Shown here: in pieces, positions 18,565 through 27,243 of the stretch
Numbering within the stretch: the first letter of the stretch is position 1
Layout: each line of letters begins with the position of its first letter
Source of the DNA: Pseudonocardia halophobica
GTDB lineage: Bacteria > Actinomycetota > Actinomycetes > Mycobacteriales > Pseudonocardiaceae
DNA length: 64,000 bases
Assembly (NCBI RefSeq): GCF_027922425.1
Contig: NZ_BSFQ01000005.1
Location: forward strand, 124,001-188,000
Direction: 5' to 3'
Notes under the pieces: model-generated
Told to the model about the DNA's origin: nothing
The model's input: only the letters and a program-made list of their open reading frames with translations
The model's database searches: none
Position numbers and translations under genes: made by a program

Positions 18565-18605
18565 CCGGCGCGAGAGTGGCGAGCACGACGAGGACGGGTA
18601 GGGGA

Positions 18606-20237
18606 ATGTCGGAAACGGACGTGGTGGACGTCGACGTCATCGTGATCGGTGCGGGGTTCGCCGGGATGTACGCCCTGCACCGCCTCCGGGACGAGCTGGG
18701 CCTGCGCGTCGTCGGGGTGGAGCGGGGCACCGGGGTCGGCGGGACCTGGTACTGGAACCGGTACCCGGGGGCTCGGTGTGACGTCGAGTCGCTCTGGTAC
18801 TCCTACTCGTTCTCGGAGGAGCTCGAGCAGGAGTGGAGCTGGTCCGAGCGTTTCGCGACCCAGCCCGAGATCCTCGCCTACGCCGAGCACGTCGCGGACC
18901 GGTTCGACCTGCGTCGCGACATCCTGTTCTCCACCGACGTGCGGCGGGCGGAGTTCGACGACGCCTCCTCGACCTGGACCGTGCACACCGCGGACGGCCG
19001 CACGCTCTCGGCGAGGTTCCTGCTCACCGCACTCGGCAACCTGTCCGCGGCGCAGGTACCGCGGTTCCCGGGGGCGTCGGAGTTCGCGGGGCGCACCTTC
19101 CACACCGGCGCGTGGCCGCACGAGGGCGTCGACTTCACCGGACGCCGGGTGGCGGTGATCGGGACCGGGTCGTCCGGGATCCAGGCGATCCCCCACATCG
19201 CCGCGGAGGCGGCGCACCTGTTCGTGCTCCAGCGCACGCCGGCGTTCTCCGTGCCCGCGCGGAACCGGCCGCTCGCGGAGGAGGAACTGGCGGACGTCAA
19301 GCGCCGCTACCGGGAGCTCCGCGCGCTGATCCACGAGTCTCCCGCGGGGCTGCCGGTCCCGCCCTCGACACTCAAGGCGCTCGAGCTGTCCCCTGCCGAG
19401 GCGCGGTCCGCGTTGGAGGAGAGGTGGGCCCGCGGTGGTGGCTGGATCGCCTCGACGTTCGCCGACAACCTGCTCAGCGAGGAGGCGAACGCCGTCACGG
19501 CCGACTTCGTGCGCGAGCGGATCCGCGAGCTGGTGCATGATCCGGAGACCGCCGAGTCGCTCATTCCGCGCGACTACCCGATCGGCGCCAAGCGGATCTG
19601 CGTCGACACCGACTACTACGCGACCTTCAACCGGGACGACGTGACGCTGGTCGACGTGCGCCGGACGCCGATCGAGCGGATCATCCCCGCGGGCGTCGTC
19701 GTCGGCGGGCGGGAGTACCAGGTGGACGACCTCGTGTTCGCCACCGGGTACGACGCCTTCACCGGCCCCCTCGACAAGATCGACATCATCGGCTCGGGCG
19801 GCATGTGCCTGCGCGACAAGTGGTCGGAGGGCCCGATCACCTACCTGGGGATCGCCACGGCGGGCTTCCCGAACCTGCTCATCCTGACCGGCCCCGGGAG
19901 TCCGTCGGTCCTGGCGAACGCGATGCCGGTGATCGAGCAGCACGTCGAGTGGGCCTGTGCCCTGGTGGACCATGCGCGACGGCATGGGCTCCACCGCGTC
20001 GAGGCGCAGCCTGCCGCCGAGGCCGAATGGACCGCGCACGTCGGGGAGATCGCGAGCAGGACGATCCTGATGAAGGCCGCGTCCTGGTATCTCGGGGCCA
20101 ACGTCCCGGGCAAGCCGCGGGTGTTCGTGCCCTACGCCGGTGGGCTCACCCACTACCGCGACATCTGTGACGGGGTTGCGGCGGACGGCTACCGCGGTTT
20201 CACACTGACGGGCGGGGAGGACGCCGCGGTCGCCTGA
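18606..20237 (+). CDS. Baeyer-Villiger monooxygenase (flavin-containing, cyclohexanone/phenylacetone type)
   Basis: FAD- and NADPH-dependent enzyme that inserts oxygen next to a ketone to form an ester or lactone, 543 residues, as for cyclohexanone monooxygenase. First Rossmann motif GAGFAG at residues 15-20, the Baeyer-Villiger fingerprint FAGRTFHTGAWP at 160-171, second Rossmann motif GTGSSG at 186-191, and the ATGYDAFTG motif near residue 380. The fingerprint's usual terminal Asp is His here (WPH). ATG 18606 follows GGGGA. Flanked by an alcohol dehydrogenase and a cyclase-family hydrolase in the same direction, an order suited to degrading cyclic alcohols or ketones. Confidence 0.93.
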   Translation: MSETDVVDVDVIVIGAGFAGMYALHRLRDELGLRVVGVERGTGVGGTWYWNRYPGARCDVESLWYSYSFSEELEQEWSWSERFATQPEILAYAEHVADRFDLRRDILFSTDVRRAEFDDASSTWTVHTADGRTLSARFLLTALGNLSAAQVPRFPGASEFAGRTFHTGAWPHEGVDFTGRRVAVIGTGSSGIQAIPHIAAEAAHLFVLQRTPAFSVPARNRPLAEEELADVKRRYRELRALIHESPAGLPVPPSTLKALELSPAEARSALEERWARGGGWIASTFADNLLSEEANAVTADFVRERIRELVHDPETAESLIPRDYPIGAKRICVDTDYYATFNRDDVTLVDVRRTPIERIIPAGVVVGGREYQVDDLVFATGYDAFTGPLDKIDIIGSGGMCLRDKWSEGPITYLGIATAGFPNLLILTGPGSPSVLANAMPVIEQHVEWACALVDHARRHGLHRVEAQPAAEAEWTAHVGEIASRTILMKAASWYLGANVPGKPRVFVPYAGGLTHYRDICDGVAADGYRGFTLTGGEDAAVA

Positions 20238-20265
20238 CCGGGCGCGGACAGCGGAGGGGCCGAGG

Positions 20266-21285
20266 ATGGGACGCGAGGAGCCGGGGACCCACGCCCGGCG
20301 GTGGACGTCGCCGGACTATCGGGTGGACGAGGGCGGGAAGGTGGTCGGAGGCTACCGGCCGTCCGGTCCACACAACTGGGGTCGCTGGGGGGACGCCGAC
20401 GTCCGCGGCACCACGAACCTCATCACGGCGGAGGTGGTCCTGAAGGCCGCGGGCCTGGTGCACAGCGGGGAGGTGATCTCCCTCGCCCTGCCGATCGACG
20501 ACTCGGCCCCGCGATGGCCCTCCCGCCCACCGGCCAGGCACTACTTCACGATGTCCGGCTCGGACGCCGTCGTCGGGTCGCCGTACAACGCGGCTGCGCC
20601 CGGTGCCGTCTACCTCGACGACGGCATCGACATGTCGCTGCAGGGATCGACGCAGTGGGACGGCCTGGCGCACTTCACCATCGCGGACTCCACGTACAAC
20701 GGTCACTGGGTCGGCAACGTCACCGCGCTCGGTGGTGCGGTGGACACGGGCATCCACCACCAGCGGGAGTCGCTGGTCGGACGCGGGGTGCTCCTCGACG
20801 TCGCCCGGCACCTCGGTGTGGACTCCCTGGAACCCGGGACGGCCATCGGGCCGGACGTACTCGACGAGGTGGCGGCCGCGCAAGGCGTCGAGGTCGGCAC
20901 CGGGGACATGGTGCTCGTCCGCACCGGCTATCTGAGCCGGTGGTGGACGTTGGAGGACACCGCCTCCCGAGAGCGGTACTTCACCGCGGTACCGGGCCTC
21001 GGCCACGCGTGCGTGCCCTGGTTCCGCGAGCGCGACATCGCGGCACTCGCCACCGACACCGTGGTCGTCGAGGTGGTACCCGCCGAGGCGGACGCGCCGC
21101 GCAGGCTGCCGGTCCACCACGGCGCGCTGGTGGACCTCGGTCTCACCCTGGGCGAGTTCTGGGACCTCGACCGACTGGGGGTCGTCTGCGCGGCGGACGA
21201 GCGCTACGACTTCCTGCTCGTCGCGCCCCCGCTGCACATCCGCGGAGCGGTCGGCTCGGTACTCAACCCGGTTGCGATCCGTTGA
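20266..21285 (+). CDS. Cyclase-family (kynurenine-formamidase-like) metal hydrolase
   Basis: Protein of the PF04199 cyclase family, 339 residues. The metal-binding block reads STQWDGLAHF, the variant of HxGTHxDxxxH found in the larger bacterial subgroup, followed by GRGVLLDV and a late VPVHHGAL-like segment (LPVHHGAL). Family members hydrolyse amides, esters or lactones with Zn or Mn. Twenty-eight bases after the Baeyer-Villiger monooxygenase, it is a good candidate for opening the lactone that enzyme makes (inference). ATG 20266 follows GGAGGGG. Confidence 0.85.
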   Translation: MGREEPGTHARRWTSPDYRVDEGGKVVGGYRPSGPHNWGRWGDADVRGTTNLITAEVVLKAAGLVHSGEVISLALPIDDSAPRWPSRPPARHYFTMSGSDAVVGSPYNAAAPGAVYLDDGIDMSLQGSTQWDGLAHFTIADSTYNGHWVGNVTALGGAVDTGIHHQRESLVGRGVLLDVARHLGVDSLEPGTAIGPDVLDEVAAAQGVEVGTGDMVLVRTGYLSRWWTLEDTASRERYFTAVPGLGHACVPWFRERDIAALATDTVVVEVVPAEADAPRRLPVHHGALVDLGLTLGEFWDLDRLGVVCAADERYDFLLVAPPLHIRGAVGSVLNPVAIR

Positions 21286-21310
21286 GGCTCGACGCGGTGT
21301 GAAGCGCCGT

Positions 21311-21338
21311 GGGGCGGACCCGACATCGGGTCCGCCCC
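21311..21338. terminator. Bidirectional terminator hairpin
   Basis: GGGGCGGACCCGA and TCGGGTCCGCCCC form a perfect 13-bp stem with a CA loop between two convergent genes (stops at 21285 on + and 21365 on -). It should stop transcription from both sides. Confidence 0.85.
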
Positions 21339-21364
21339 ACGACGTTCGCCGCCCTGTGCCGTCG

Positions 21365-22675
21365 CTATGCCGGCGCGCGTTCGCCTTCGACGGGCGACCC
21401 GGCGGCGTCGACGGTGGCGCGAGCCCGGTCCCCGGAGCGCAACGCCTGGTGGGCGAGGTACAGCCCCACCAGCCCCACCGCTCCGGCGACGTACATCGCA
21501 GCCCCGTACCCTCCGGTCAGGTCGAAGATCAACCCCCACAGCGGGGCGCCGAGCGCCAGCCCGACCCACATGCCGGAGACCACGGTTCCGTACGCGGCTG
21601 GGAACCGGGTCTGCCCCACGGCCTTCGCGGTGAGCAGCGGCAGGATCACCGTCGGCACGCCGAGCGAGATGGCCGCGATCGGAATCAGCATGAGGAAGGC
21701 CCAGAGGCCGAGGTGGCCGAGGAGCGAGATCGCAGGCACGCCCAGGATGAACAGCGCACCGAGCGCCCCGAGCAGGGCCTTGGTGCCGAGGCGGTCGTGC
21801 AGGAAGCCCAGGACGGGCTTGGTGAGCAACCCGCACACGGCGAAGTAGGACAGCAACATGCCGCCGGTGACGGCGTCGATGCCGAACGACCGGTAGACGG
21901 CGGGCTGGATCTGCCCGTAGATCGACTCGATGGAGAAGAGCACGGCGGTGACGGTCAGCAGCGCGACGGCCGGGCCGAATCCACGCAGCGCAGCCCGGCG
22001 CTCGGCCCGTGCCTGCGCGCGGGAGAGGCCTCCCGCGTTGGCGGTTCCCGCGTTCACCGGAGGATTGTGGATCAGCAAGATCCCGGGCAGCACGCCGAGC
22101 AGGACGGACAGCCCGGCGAACACGAGCAGCCCGCCGGAGAACCCCATGGTCCCGAAGACCCGGGGGAGTACCAGGCCCCAGACCAATCCGCCGAGCCCGG
22201 TCGACGACGCAGCGATGCCGAGTACCAGCCCTCGGCGGGAGTGTGTGTGCCACCCGGTGAGGATGGTGTTGGCCGGCAGCAGTGTCGAGGCGGCCCAGCC
22301 CACGCCCAGCGGCGCCGACATCAGGTAGAACACGATCATCGAGGGCGACAGGGCCATGCCGAGGTAGCTCAGCGCGGTCAGCGCGGAGCCGAGGACCACG
22401 ACGATGCGGGGCCCGTACTTGGCGACGAGTCGGCCCATCGGCGCGACCGCCACGGCGCCGCTCAGCATGAAGATGGAGTAGTACACCAGGAACTGGGCGG
22501 TGGAGACGCCGAAGCGCTCCGTCCCCGGCACGACGAGGAAACCCATCGCGACCGACAGGGACACCATGACCAGCAGGAGGGAGGCGCCCACCGTCGACGT
22601 CGCGCGGCAGCGGCGGCCGGTACGGTCCAGCTGGGTACCCACGGTCGAGGGCACCTGATCGGGGTTGAGCGTCAT
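21365..22675 (-). CDS. MFS transporter (12 membrane helices)
   Basis: Membrane transporter of 436 residues with about twelve hydrophobic segments. The MFS loop 2-3 motif appears as GRLVAKYGPR, and the second half repeats it at GFLHDRLGTK. Best general resemblance is to oxalate/formate-antiporter-like or monocarboxylate MFS proteins (FGIDAVTGGMLLSYFAVCGL), so uptake or export of an organic acid is plausible. ATG at 22675; a longer open frame upstream has no support. A promoter-like TTGTCT-N18-TACTCT lies 81-110 bp upstream. Confidence 0.88.
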   Translation of the reverse strand: MTLNPDQVPSTVGTQLDRTGRRCRATSTVGASLLLVMVSLSVAMGFLVVPGTERFGVSTAQFLVYYSIFMLSGAVAVAPMGRLVAKYGPRIVVVLGSALTALSYLGMALSPSMIVFYLMSAPLGVGWAASTLLPANTILTGWHTHSRRGLVLGIAASSTGLGGLVWGLVLPRVFGTMGFSGGLLVFAGLSVLLGVLPGILLIHNPPVNAGTANAGGLSRAQARAERRAALRGFGPAVALLTVTAVLFSIESIYGQIQPAVYRSFGIDAVTGGMLLSYFAVCGLLTKPVLGFLHDRLGTKALLGALGALFILGVPAISLLGHLGLWAFLMLIPIAAISLGVPTVILPLLTAKAVGQTRFPAAYGTVVSGMWVGLALGAPLWGLIFDLTGGYGAAMYVAGAVGLVGLYLAHQALRSGDRARATVDAAGSPVEGERAPA

Positions 22676-22754
22676 CGGTGACCCTTCCCGGCATCGGGGA
22701 TCATGAGGCAACCGCCGGCCCGGCGCTGAGTGGACGTGCCTGCGATCGCGAGAG

Positions 22755-22768
22755 AAGAGTACTCCCTT
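22755..22768. promoter_or_regulatory. Copy of the AAGAG-N4-CTCTT motif before an MFS gene
   Basis: AAGAG-TACT-CCCTT, one mismatch to the consensus, 80 bp before the minus-strand MFS start at 22675. The palindrome GCGATCGC lies 5 bp away (22742-22749), as it also does near the copies at 32091 and 39311. Confidence 0.5.
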
Positions 22769-22785
22769 TGATGTGATCCAGACAA
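22756..22785 (-). promoter_or_regulatory. Predicted promoter of the MFS gene
   Basis: On the minus strand TTGTCT and TACTCT are separated by 18 bp, close to a vegetative actinobacterial -35/-10 pair, and point to the MFS gene. The -10 hexamer lies inside the recurring dyad, so a regulator bound there would block initiation (inference). Confidence 0.45.
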
Positions 22786-22815
22786 CGCCTCTCGCCGGCG
22801 ACTGCCGGGCCGGGG

Positions 22816-24255
22816 TCACGCGGGTGGGTCCGGCCGGAGCACGAGGGCGTCGCTCGGGGCGTGGGCCCGGACGCGCCCGGAGAACGTCAGAGCGCAGAGG
22901 GCGCCGACCACCCATGCGCTCGAGACGATGAGGAGCGAGGTGCGAAACCCCTCGGCGCCACCGCCGAGGATGACCATCAGCGCGACTCCCAGGGCGCTCC
23001 CCGCCGTCATCCCGAGGCTGCGCAGCACCATGCTGAAGGCGAGCGCGCTGCCGGTCTCGGTGCCGGGGACGTGCGGGACCATCAGGACGGGGATCGAGGC
23101 GAAGGTGAACCCGCTGCCGAGTCCGCCCAGCGCCATCCACAGCAGTACCTGCCAGAGCCCGTGGGGGAACACGGCCAGCCCGACCGTGGCGATCAGCGAG
23201 AAGCCGCAGCCGGTGGGCAGCAGCATCCGGGTCCCCCACCGGGCCGACGCGAGCCGCGCGGCCCGGCTACCGAGCACGCTCAGCACCGAGTAGGGGATGA
23301 GGACGAGTCCGTTCACCACGGTCGGCAGGCCCAGGCCGAATCCGTCGGCGTCGGGACCTGTGCCGACGGCGACGATGCTCATCGTCATCAGCGCATAGGT
23401 CCCCACCCCGGCGAACAGGCTCACCGAGTTCGGGCCCGCCAGACCGGGTCGCGCAGCCAGGGACAGGTCGATGAGCGGGTGACTGGTCGCCCGGGACCAC
23501 AGCACCCAGACCGCCAGCATGACGACGCCCCCGGAGCCCAGCCCCCAGGTCCACGGCGAGGACCAACCCCAGTGGGCGCCCTGGGTGAGGGGGAGCAGGA
23601 CGGCGACCAGTCCGACGCTGAGCATGGCGCCACCAGTCCAGTCCACCCGGGCCGCCCGGTCGACAGAGCTGCGCGGGACGAACCACAGGGTGAGGACCGT
23701 CGTGCCGGCGACGAGGGCGAGTCCCAGCCCGTACGCGGCGCGCAGCCCGCCCAGTTCGGCCATCGCCGACGACAGCGGGAAGCCCAGCCCGGCTCCCGCG
23801 ATGCCGGTCACCGAGAGCAGCGCGATGGTGGAGGTGCGCCGTTCGGGCGCCATCTCGTCCCGGGCGACGGCCATCGCGAGTGGGATCAGCGCCAGCCCGA
23901 GTCCCTGCATCGCGCGGCCGGTGACGAACAAGGAGAACGCGGGCGCGCAGAGCGACAGGACGAGCCCTGTGACCACCGTGCCGAGCCCGGCGAGCAGGGT
24001 CCGTCGACGGAACCTGCCCGCGCCGATTCGGCCGAGGATCGGCGTGCTGACGGTCGAGGTGAGCAGCGGCGCGGTGAGCGACCACTGCGCTGCGGTGAGG
24101 GGGACGTCGAACAGAGTGGCGATGGAGGGGATCAGGGGCGTGCCCAGGCTGCCGACGACGGCCCCGACCGTCGTCAGCATTGACAGGGCGAGGACGAGGC
24201 CGCGTCGCCTGTCGGCGGTGTCGACGCGGGGGGATGCGGGCGTACCGGAAGTCAT
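22816..24255 (-). CDS. MFS transporter, DHA2-like drug/metabolite exporter (14 helices)
   Basis: Membrane protein of 479 residues with about fourteen hydrophobic segments, as in the DHA2 (14-helix) proton antiporters. Conserved pieces include TVSTPILGRIGAGRFRRR (motif A region), GRAMQGLGLALIPLAMAVA (motif C-like) and DWTGGAMLSVGLVAVLLPL. It is strongly paralogous to the protein at 39355-40797, sharing long blocks such as LGTPLIPSIAT and GSGFTFASIPVLMVPHVP. ATG 24255. A copy of the AAGAG-N4-CTCTT motif lies 45 bp upstream. The substrate is unknown. Confidence 0.9.
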   Translation of the reverse strand: MTSGTPASPRVDTADRRRGLVLALSMLTTVGAVVGSLGTPLIPSIATLFDVPLTAAQWSLTAPLLTSTVSTPILGRIGAGRFRRRTLLAGLGTVVTGLVLSLCAPAFSLFVTGRAMQGLGLALIPLAMAVARDEMAPERRTSTIALLSVTGIAGAGLGFPLSSAMAELGGLRAAYGLGLALVAGTTVLTLWFVPRSSVDRAARVDWTGGAMLSVGLVAVLLPLTQGAHWGWSSPWTWGLGSGGVVMLAVWVLWSRATSHPLIDLSLAARPGLAGPNSVSLFAGVGTYALMTMSIVAVGTGPDADGFGLGLPTVVNGLVLIPYSVLSVLGSRAARLASARWGTRMLLPTGCGFSLIATVGLAVFPHGLWQVLLWMALGGLGSGFTFASIPVLMVPHVPGTETGSALAFSMVLRSLGMTAGSALGVALMVILGGGAEGFRTSLLIVSSAWVVGALCALTFSGRVRAHAPSDALVLRPDPPA

Positions 24256-24605
24256 CGAGGTCCTGACGCAACGGGGTCGAGGGCGATCTCGTCCGTGAAC
24301 AGAGGGTACTCTTTGAGGGCCCCGGCCGCACTGTGCATCGTCGTGGAGGTCGCGGCCGCCCGGCCGCCCCCGGCCGTGCGGCCACAGTGGACGTGCGCGG
24401 CCGCGAAGTCCCGACGCCTCGATTGACCGCATTGTGACGGCGATCTATGGTCTGTGTCACGGAGCCGCTACGGCGGCTCGACCCCCGCCGCCTCCCGTGC
24501 GCGGTCCACCGTCGTCGCCTCCGCCGGTTCGCGGTACCAGTGCGTTCGACTGCGGTCCCTTGTCCCTGTTGCGCCCCGGTCTCGACGAGGAGAGGAGTGG
24601 TGCGC
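24256..24605. other. Divergent intergenic region, 350 bp
   Basis: Lies between the minus-strand MFS exporter and the plus-strand metallo-hydrolase. It holds the motif copy at 24300-24313. No credible gene was seen: the open frames here are Pro/Arg-rich and lack family features. Confidence 0.6.
24300..24313. promoter_or_regulatory. Copy of the AAGAG-N4-CTCTT motif in a divergent promoter region
   Basis: CAGAG-GGTA-CTCTT, one mismatch. It lies 45 bp before the MFS start (minus) and 293 bp before the metallo-hydrolase (plus). Confidence 0.5.
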
Positions 24606-25523
24606 GTGCAGACCTGGTCTGTAGGCGAGTTCACGATCACGAAGGTGGTCGAGCTGTCGGTCGAGGTGGGTCTGCTCGACGGGCTCATCGCGGAGGCGAC
24701 CCCGGAGGTCGTGAAGAGCGTCGGCTGGCTGTGTCCCGACTTCGCGATCGAGGACGGCCGGACACTCTGGGACGTCAACTCGTTCGTGGTGGACACCGGA
24801 GACGCGGTGGTCATGGTCGACGCGGGGTGCGGGAACGGCAAGTCCTTCCCGATGCAGCCGGTGTGGGACACGCTGGACACCCCGTTCCTGGAGGGCCTGG
24901 CGGGCGCGGGCTACCGACCTGAGGACGTCGACGTCGTCCTGCTGACCCATCTCCACCTGGACCACGTGGGGTGGTGTGCGACGCGGGACGCCGCGGGCCG
25001 CTGGGTGCCGACCTTCCCGAACGCCGAGGTCTGGGTGGTGCGCGAGGAGTACGAGGCGTTCCGCGACCCGGCCGAGGTGGAGTGGGTCGACAGCGCGGCG
25101 CTGCAGGCCCAGCGCGAGCTCATGTACCAGCAGTCGATCCGGCCGGTGGAGGAGGCGGGGCTGTTGCGGATCGTCCCGGCGGACGCCCCGGTCGCGCCCG
25201 GCATCCGGCTCTACGCGACACCGGGGCACACCGAGGGCCACCACAGCGTCCTGGTGGAGTCGGACGGGGCCTCCGCCTTCGTGACCGGAGACTTTATCCA
25301 CCATCCGATCCAGATCGCCTTCCCGGACTGGAGCTCGCGCGTCGACGTCGACCCGGCCGAGTCCGCCACCCGGCGCCGAGCGCTGTTCGAGTGGTGTGCG
25401 GGCACCGACCTGGTCCTGCTCGGGACCCACTTCTCAGGGCCGGGTGGCGGACGTGTCGTCCAGGACGGGGAGGGATACCGACTCGTCCCGGTCGGGGCGT
25501 CGCACCTCGACGCCGACAGCTGA
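24606..25523 (+). CDS. Metallo-beta-lactamase-fold hydrolase (lactonase-like)
   Basis: Soluble hydrolase of 305 residues. The metal motif THLHLDHVG places His115, His117, Asp119 and His120; further ligands are His in TPGHTEGHH, Asp in VTGDFIHH and His in GTHFSG. The family includes quorum-quenching lactonases and other esterases; the layout FAIEDG...VDAGCG is typical of this group. Of three in-frame GTG codons, 24606 is chosen because it lies 8 bp after AGGAG. It could open a lactone produced by the nearby monooxygenase or detoxify a signal (inference). Confidence 0.88.
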   Translation: MQTWSVGEFTITKVVELSVEVGLLDGLIAEATPEVVKSVGWLCPDFAIEDGRTLWDVNSFVVDTGDAVVMVDAGCGNGKSFPMQPVWDTLDTPFLEGLAGAGYRPEDVDVVLLTHLHLDHVGWCATRDAAGRWVPTFPNAEVWVVREEYEAFRDPAEVEWVDSAALQAQRELMYQQSIRPVEEAGLLRIVPADAPVAPGIRLYATPGHTEGHHSVLVESDGASAFVTGDFIHHPIQIAFPDWSSRVDVDPAESATRRRALFEWCAGTDLVLLGTHFSGPGGGRVVQDGEGYRLVPVGASHLDADS

Positions 25524-25607
25524 ACGGCACGCGTGCCCCGCCGACCGGCACGACCGGGCGGGGCCGCCCGCACGACGTCGGAGTCCTCGACGGAGAGGTC
25601 GAGCAGC

Positions 25608-26198
25608 ATGGTGAGAGAGAAGTGCCCGACGGGTGGATCCGAGCCGCAGGACCGGGTCCACCTGTCGATCGCCCGGACGGCTCCTCGCCGTCTCCCCGGC
25701 GCTGGTCGTCGCGGCCACGACCGCGTAGGGGGGCGGTCGAGCGGCCTCAGGGGCGGCCGGGCCGGACGACTGGCGCGTGGATGCGGGACCCAGTCGCCGG
25801 CGCTGCCGGACATCGTGCTCGGCAGGTTGATCTTCGGCACCGTGGTCGGCGTGAAGCGGCGGGCGAGCTGGCTGGTCGAGTCGTGGGCACAGCCCGACCC
25901 GCTCCGGTCGGACCTGGCGATCGAGCCCGGGTCACTCTCCACGACACATGCAGGACTTCGACATCGACCATGAGGCGGCGGCCGCGCTGTCGGTGTGGGA
26001 GCCGCGGGCGGCCCCCCCGCAGGCCTTCCGGTCGCTGCTGGGCGAGGGCGTCCAGAATCCGGGCAAGTACCGTGATCCCCGGCTCGACGCACGCGATGGG
26101 GCCACAGCGCGAAGGTCGCGTTCGAAGGCGGCGAGCTGCGCCGGTTCGGCAACGTCGGCCAGGGAGTCGACTACTCCTCGACCTACATCCGCAGATGA
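25608..26198 (+). pseudogene. Decayed ABC substrate-binding protein
   Basis: Remnant of a third family 5 binding protein. The leader CGGAGAGGT...CATG matches that of the intact gene at 6895. Recognisable pieces, in shifting frames, are ALPDIVLGRLIFGTVV and SWLVESWAQPD (near 25799-25910), then MQDFDIDHEAAAALSVWEPR to QNPGKYRD (25948-26080), and GHSAKVAFEGGELRRFGN to SSTYIRR (26098-26198). The signal peptide is scrambled and roughly two thirds of the protein, including most of lobes I and II, is deleted. It cannot encode a working binding protein. Confidence 0.85.
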
Positions 26199-26288
26199 CG
26201 GGTCCGTCGCGCCCGAGACGTCGTCCCGGGCGCGGCGGCCCACCCGCCCGTCCGTCATTCGGGGGCGCGAACAGCGAAGGGAGACCGG

Positions 26289-27149
26289 GTGGAACTCGGG
26301 CTGCACGTCACGGACTTCACCATCCCCGCCGGACCCGCGGGTCTCGCCGACGAGCTCACCCGGATCGCGGTCGTCGCCGAGGAGGCGGGCTTCTCGCGCC
26401 TCAGCGTGATGGACCACGTGTTCCAGATCGAGGCGTACGGCCCGCCGCACCACGCGATGCTCGAGGCCTACACCGCCCTGGGGTTCCTCGCCGCACGGAC
26501 CGAGCGGGTCCAGCTGCTGGCCTGGGTGACCGCGGTGAGCTACCGCGAGCCGGGCCTGCTCGCGAAGATCGTCAGCACGCTGGACGTGCTGTCGCGGGGG
26601 CGGGCGATGCTCGGCATCGGTGCCGGCTGGAACGAGGAGGAGGCCCGTGGACTCGGGCTGCCGTTCCCCTCGACGAGGCAGCGCTTCGAGCGACTCGAGG
26701 AGGCGCTGCAGATCTGTCTGCAGATGTGGGGCGCCGACGACGGCCCCTACGACGGGACGCACTACACGCTGCAGCGGACCTTGGACTCGCCGAAGCCCCT
26801 CAGCAGACCGCACCCGCCGATCCTGATCGGCGGCAGTGGTGAACGGAAGACGCTCCGCCTGGTCGCGAAGTACGCCCAGGCGTGCAACCTCTTCTCCGGT
26901 CCCGAGCTGCCGCACAAGCTGGATGTGCTGAAGCGGTGGTGCGACGAGGTCGGCCGGGACTACGACGACATCGAGAAGACGGCGATGTACCGGTTCGACG
27001 CCCGGGATCCGGAGGGCATCGTGGAGGACCTCCGACGGCTCGGGCGGCTCGGGATCGACCACGTGCACGGCGTCGTCGAGGACGTCTGGGCGGTCGAGCC
27101 GCTGCGGATCATCGGCTCCCGCGTCGTGCCCGCCGTCGCGACACTCTAG
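26289..27149 (+). CDS. Luciferase-like (LLM class) oxidoreductase, probably F420-dependent
   Basis: TIM-barrel protein of 286 residues. Typical elements: N-terminal strand MELGLHVTDF, EEAGFSRLSVMDHVFQ, LLAKIVSTLDVLSRGRAMLGIGAGW and RPHPPILIGGSGERKTLRL. The last is strongly associated with F420-dependent members. GTG start at 26289. It follows the decayed binding protein just as the gene at 8753 follows the intact one, suggesting duplicated modules. The two enzymes are only distant relatives, so their substrates may differ. Confidence 0.88.
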   Translation: MELGLHVTDFTIPAGPAGLADELTRIAVVAEEAGFSRLSVMDHVFQIEAYGPPHHAMLEAYTALGFLAARTERVQLLAWVTAVSYREPGLLAKIVSTLDVLSRGRAMLGIGAGWNEEEARGLGLPFPSTRQRFERLEEALQICLQMWGADDGPYDGTHYTLQRTLDSPKPLSRPHPPILIGGSGERKTLRLVAKYAQACNLFSGPELPHKLDVLKRWCDEVGRDYDDIEKTAMYRFDARDPEGIVEDLRRLGRLGIDHVHGVVEDVWAVEPLRIIGSRVVPAVATL

Positions 27150-27180
27150 ACAGCCCGGGCTCCTCCTGCGCGGTCCTGCC

Positions 27181-27221
27181 CCTCGACCGACCGCTCCCCG
27201 CTGCTGGCGGTCGGGTCGAGG
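27181..27221. terminator. Stem-loop between convergent genes
   Basis: CCTCGACCGACCGC pairs with GCGGTCGGGTCGAGG apart from one bulged base, around a 12-base loop. It lies between the stops at 27149 (+) and 27244 (-). Confidence 0.7.
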
Positions 27222-27243
27222 AGCCGTCGGGCTCAGGACATGC

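Noticed and set aside
17952..18605. Long upstream extension of the monooxygenase frame
   Set aside because: It overlaps the alcohol dehydrogenase and encodes an Arg/Gly-rich stretch. The Rossmann motif 15 residues after ATG 18606 fixes the start.
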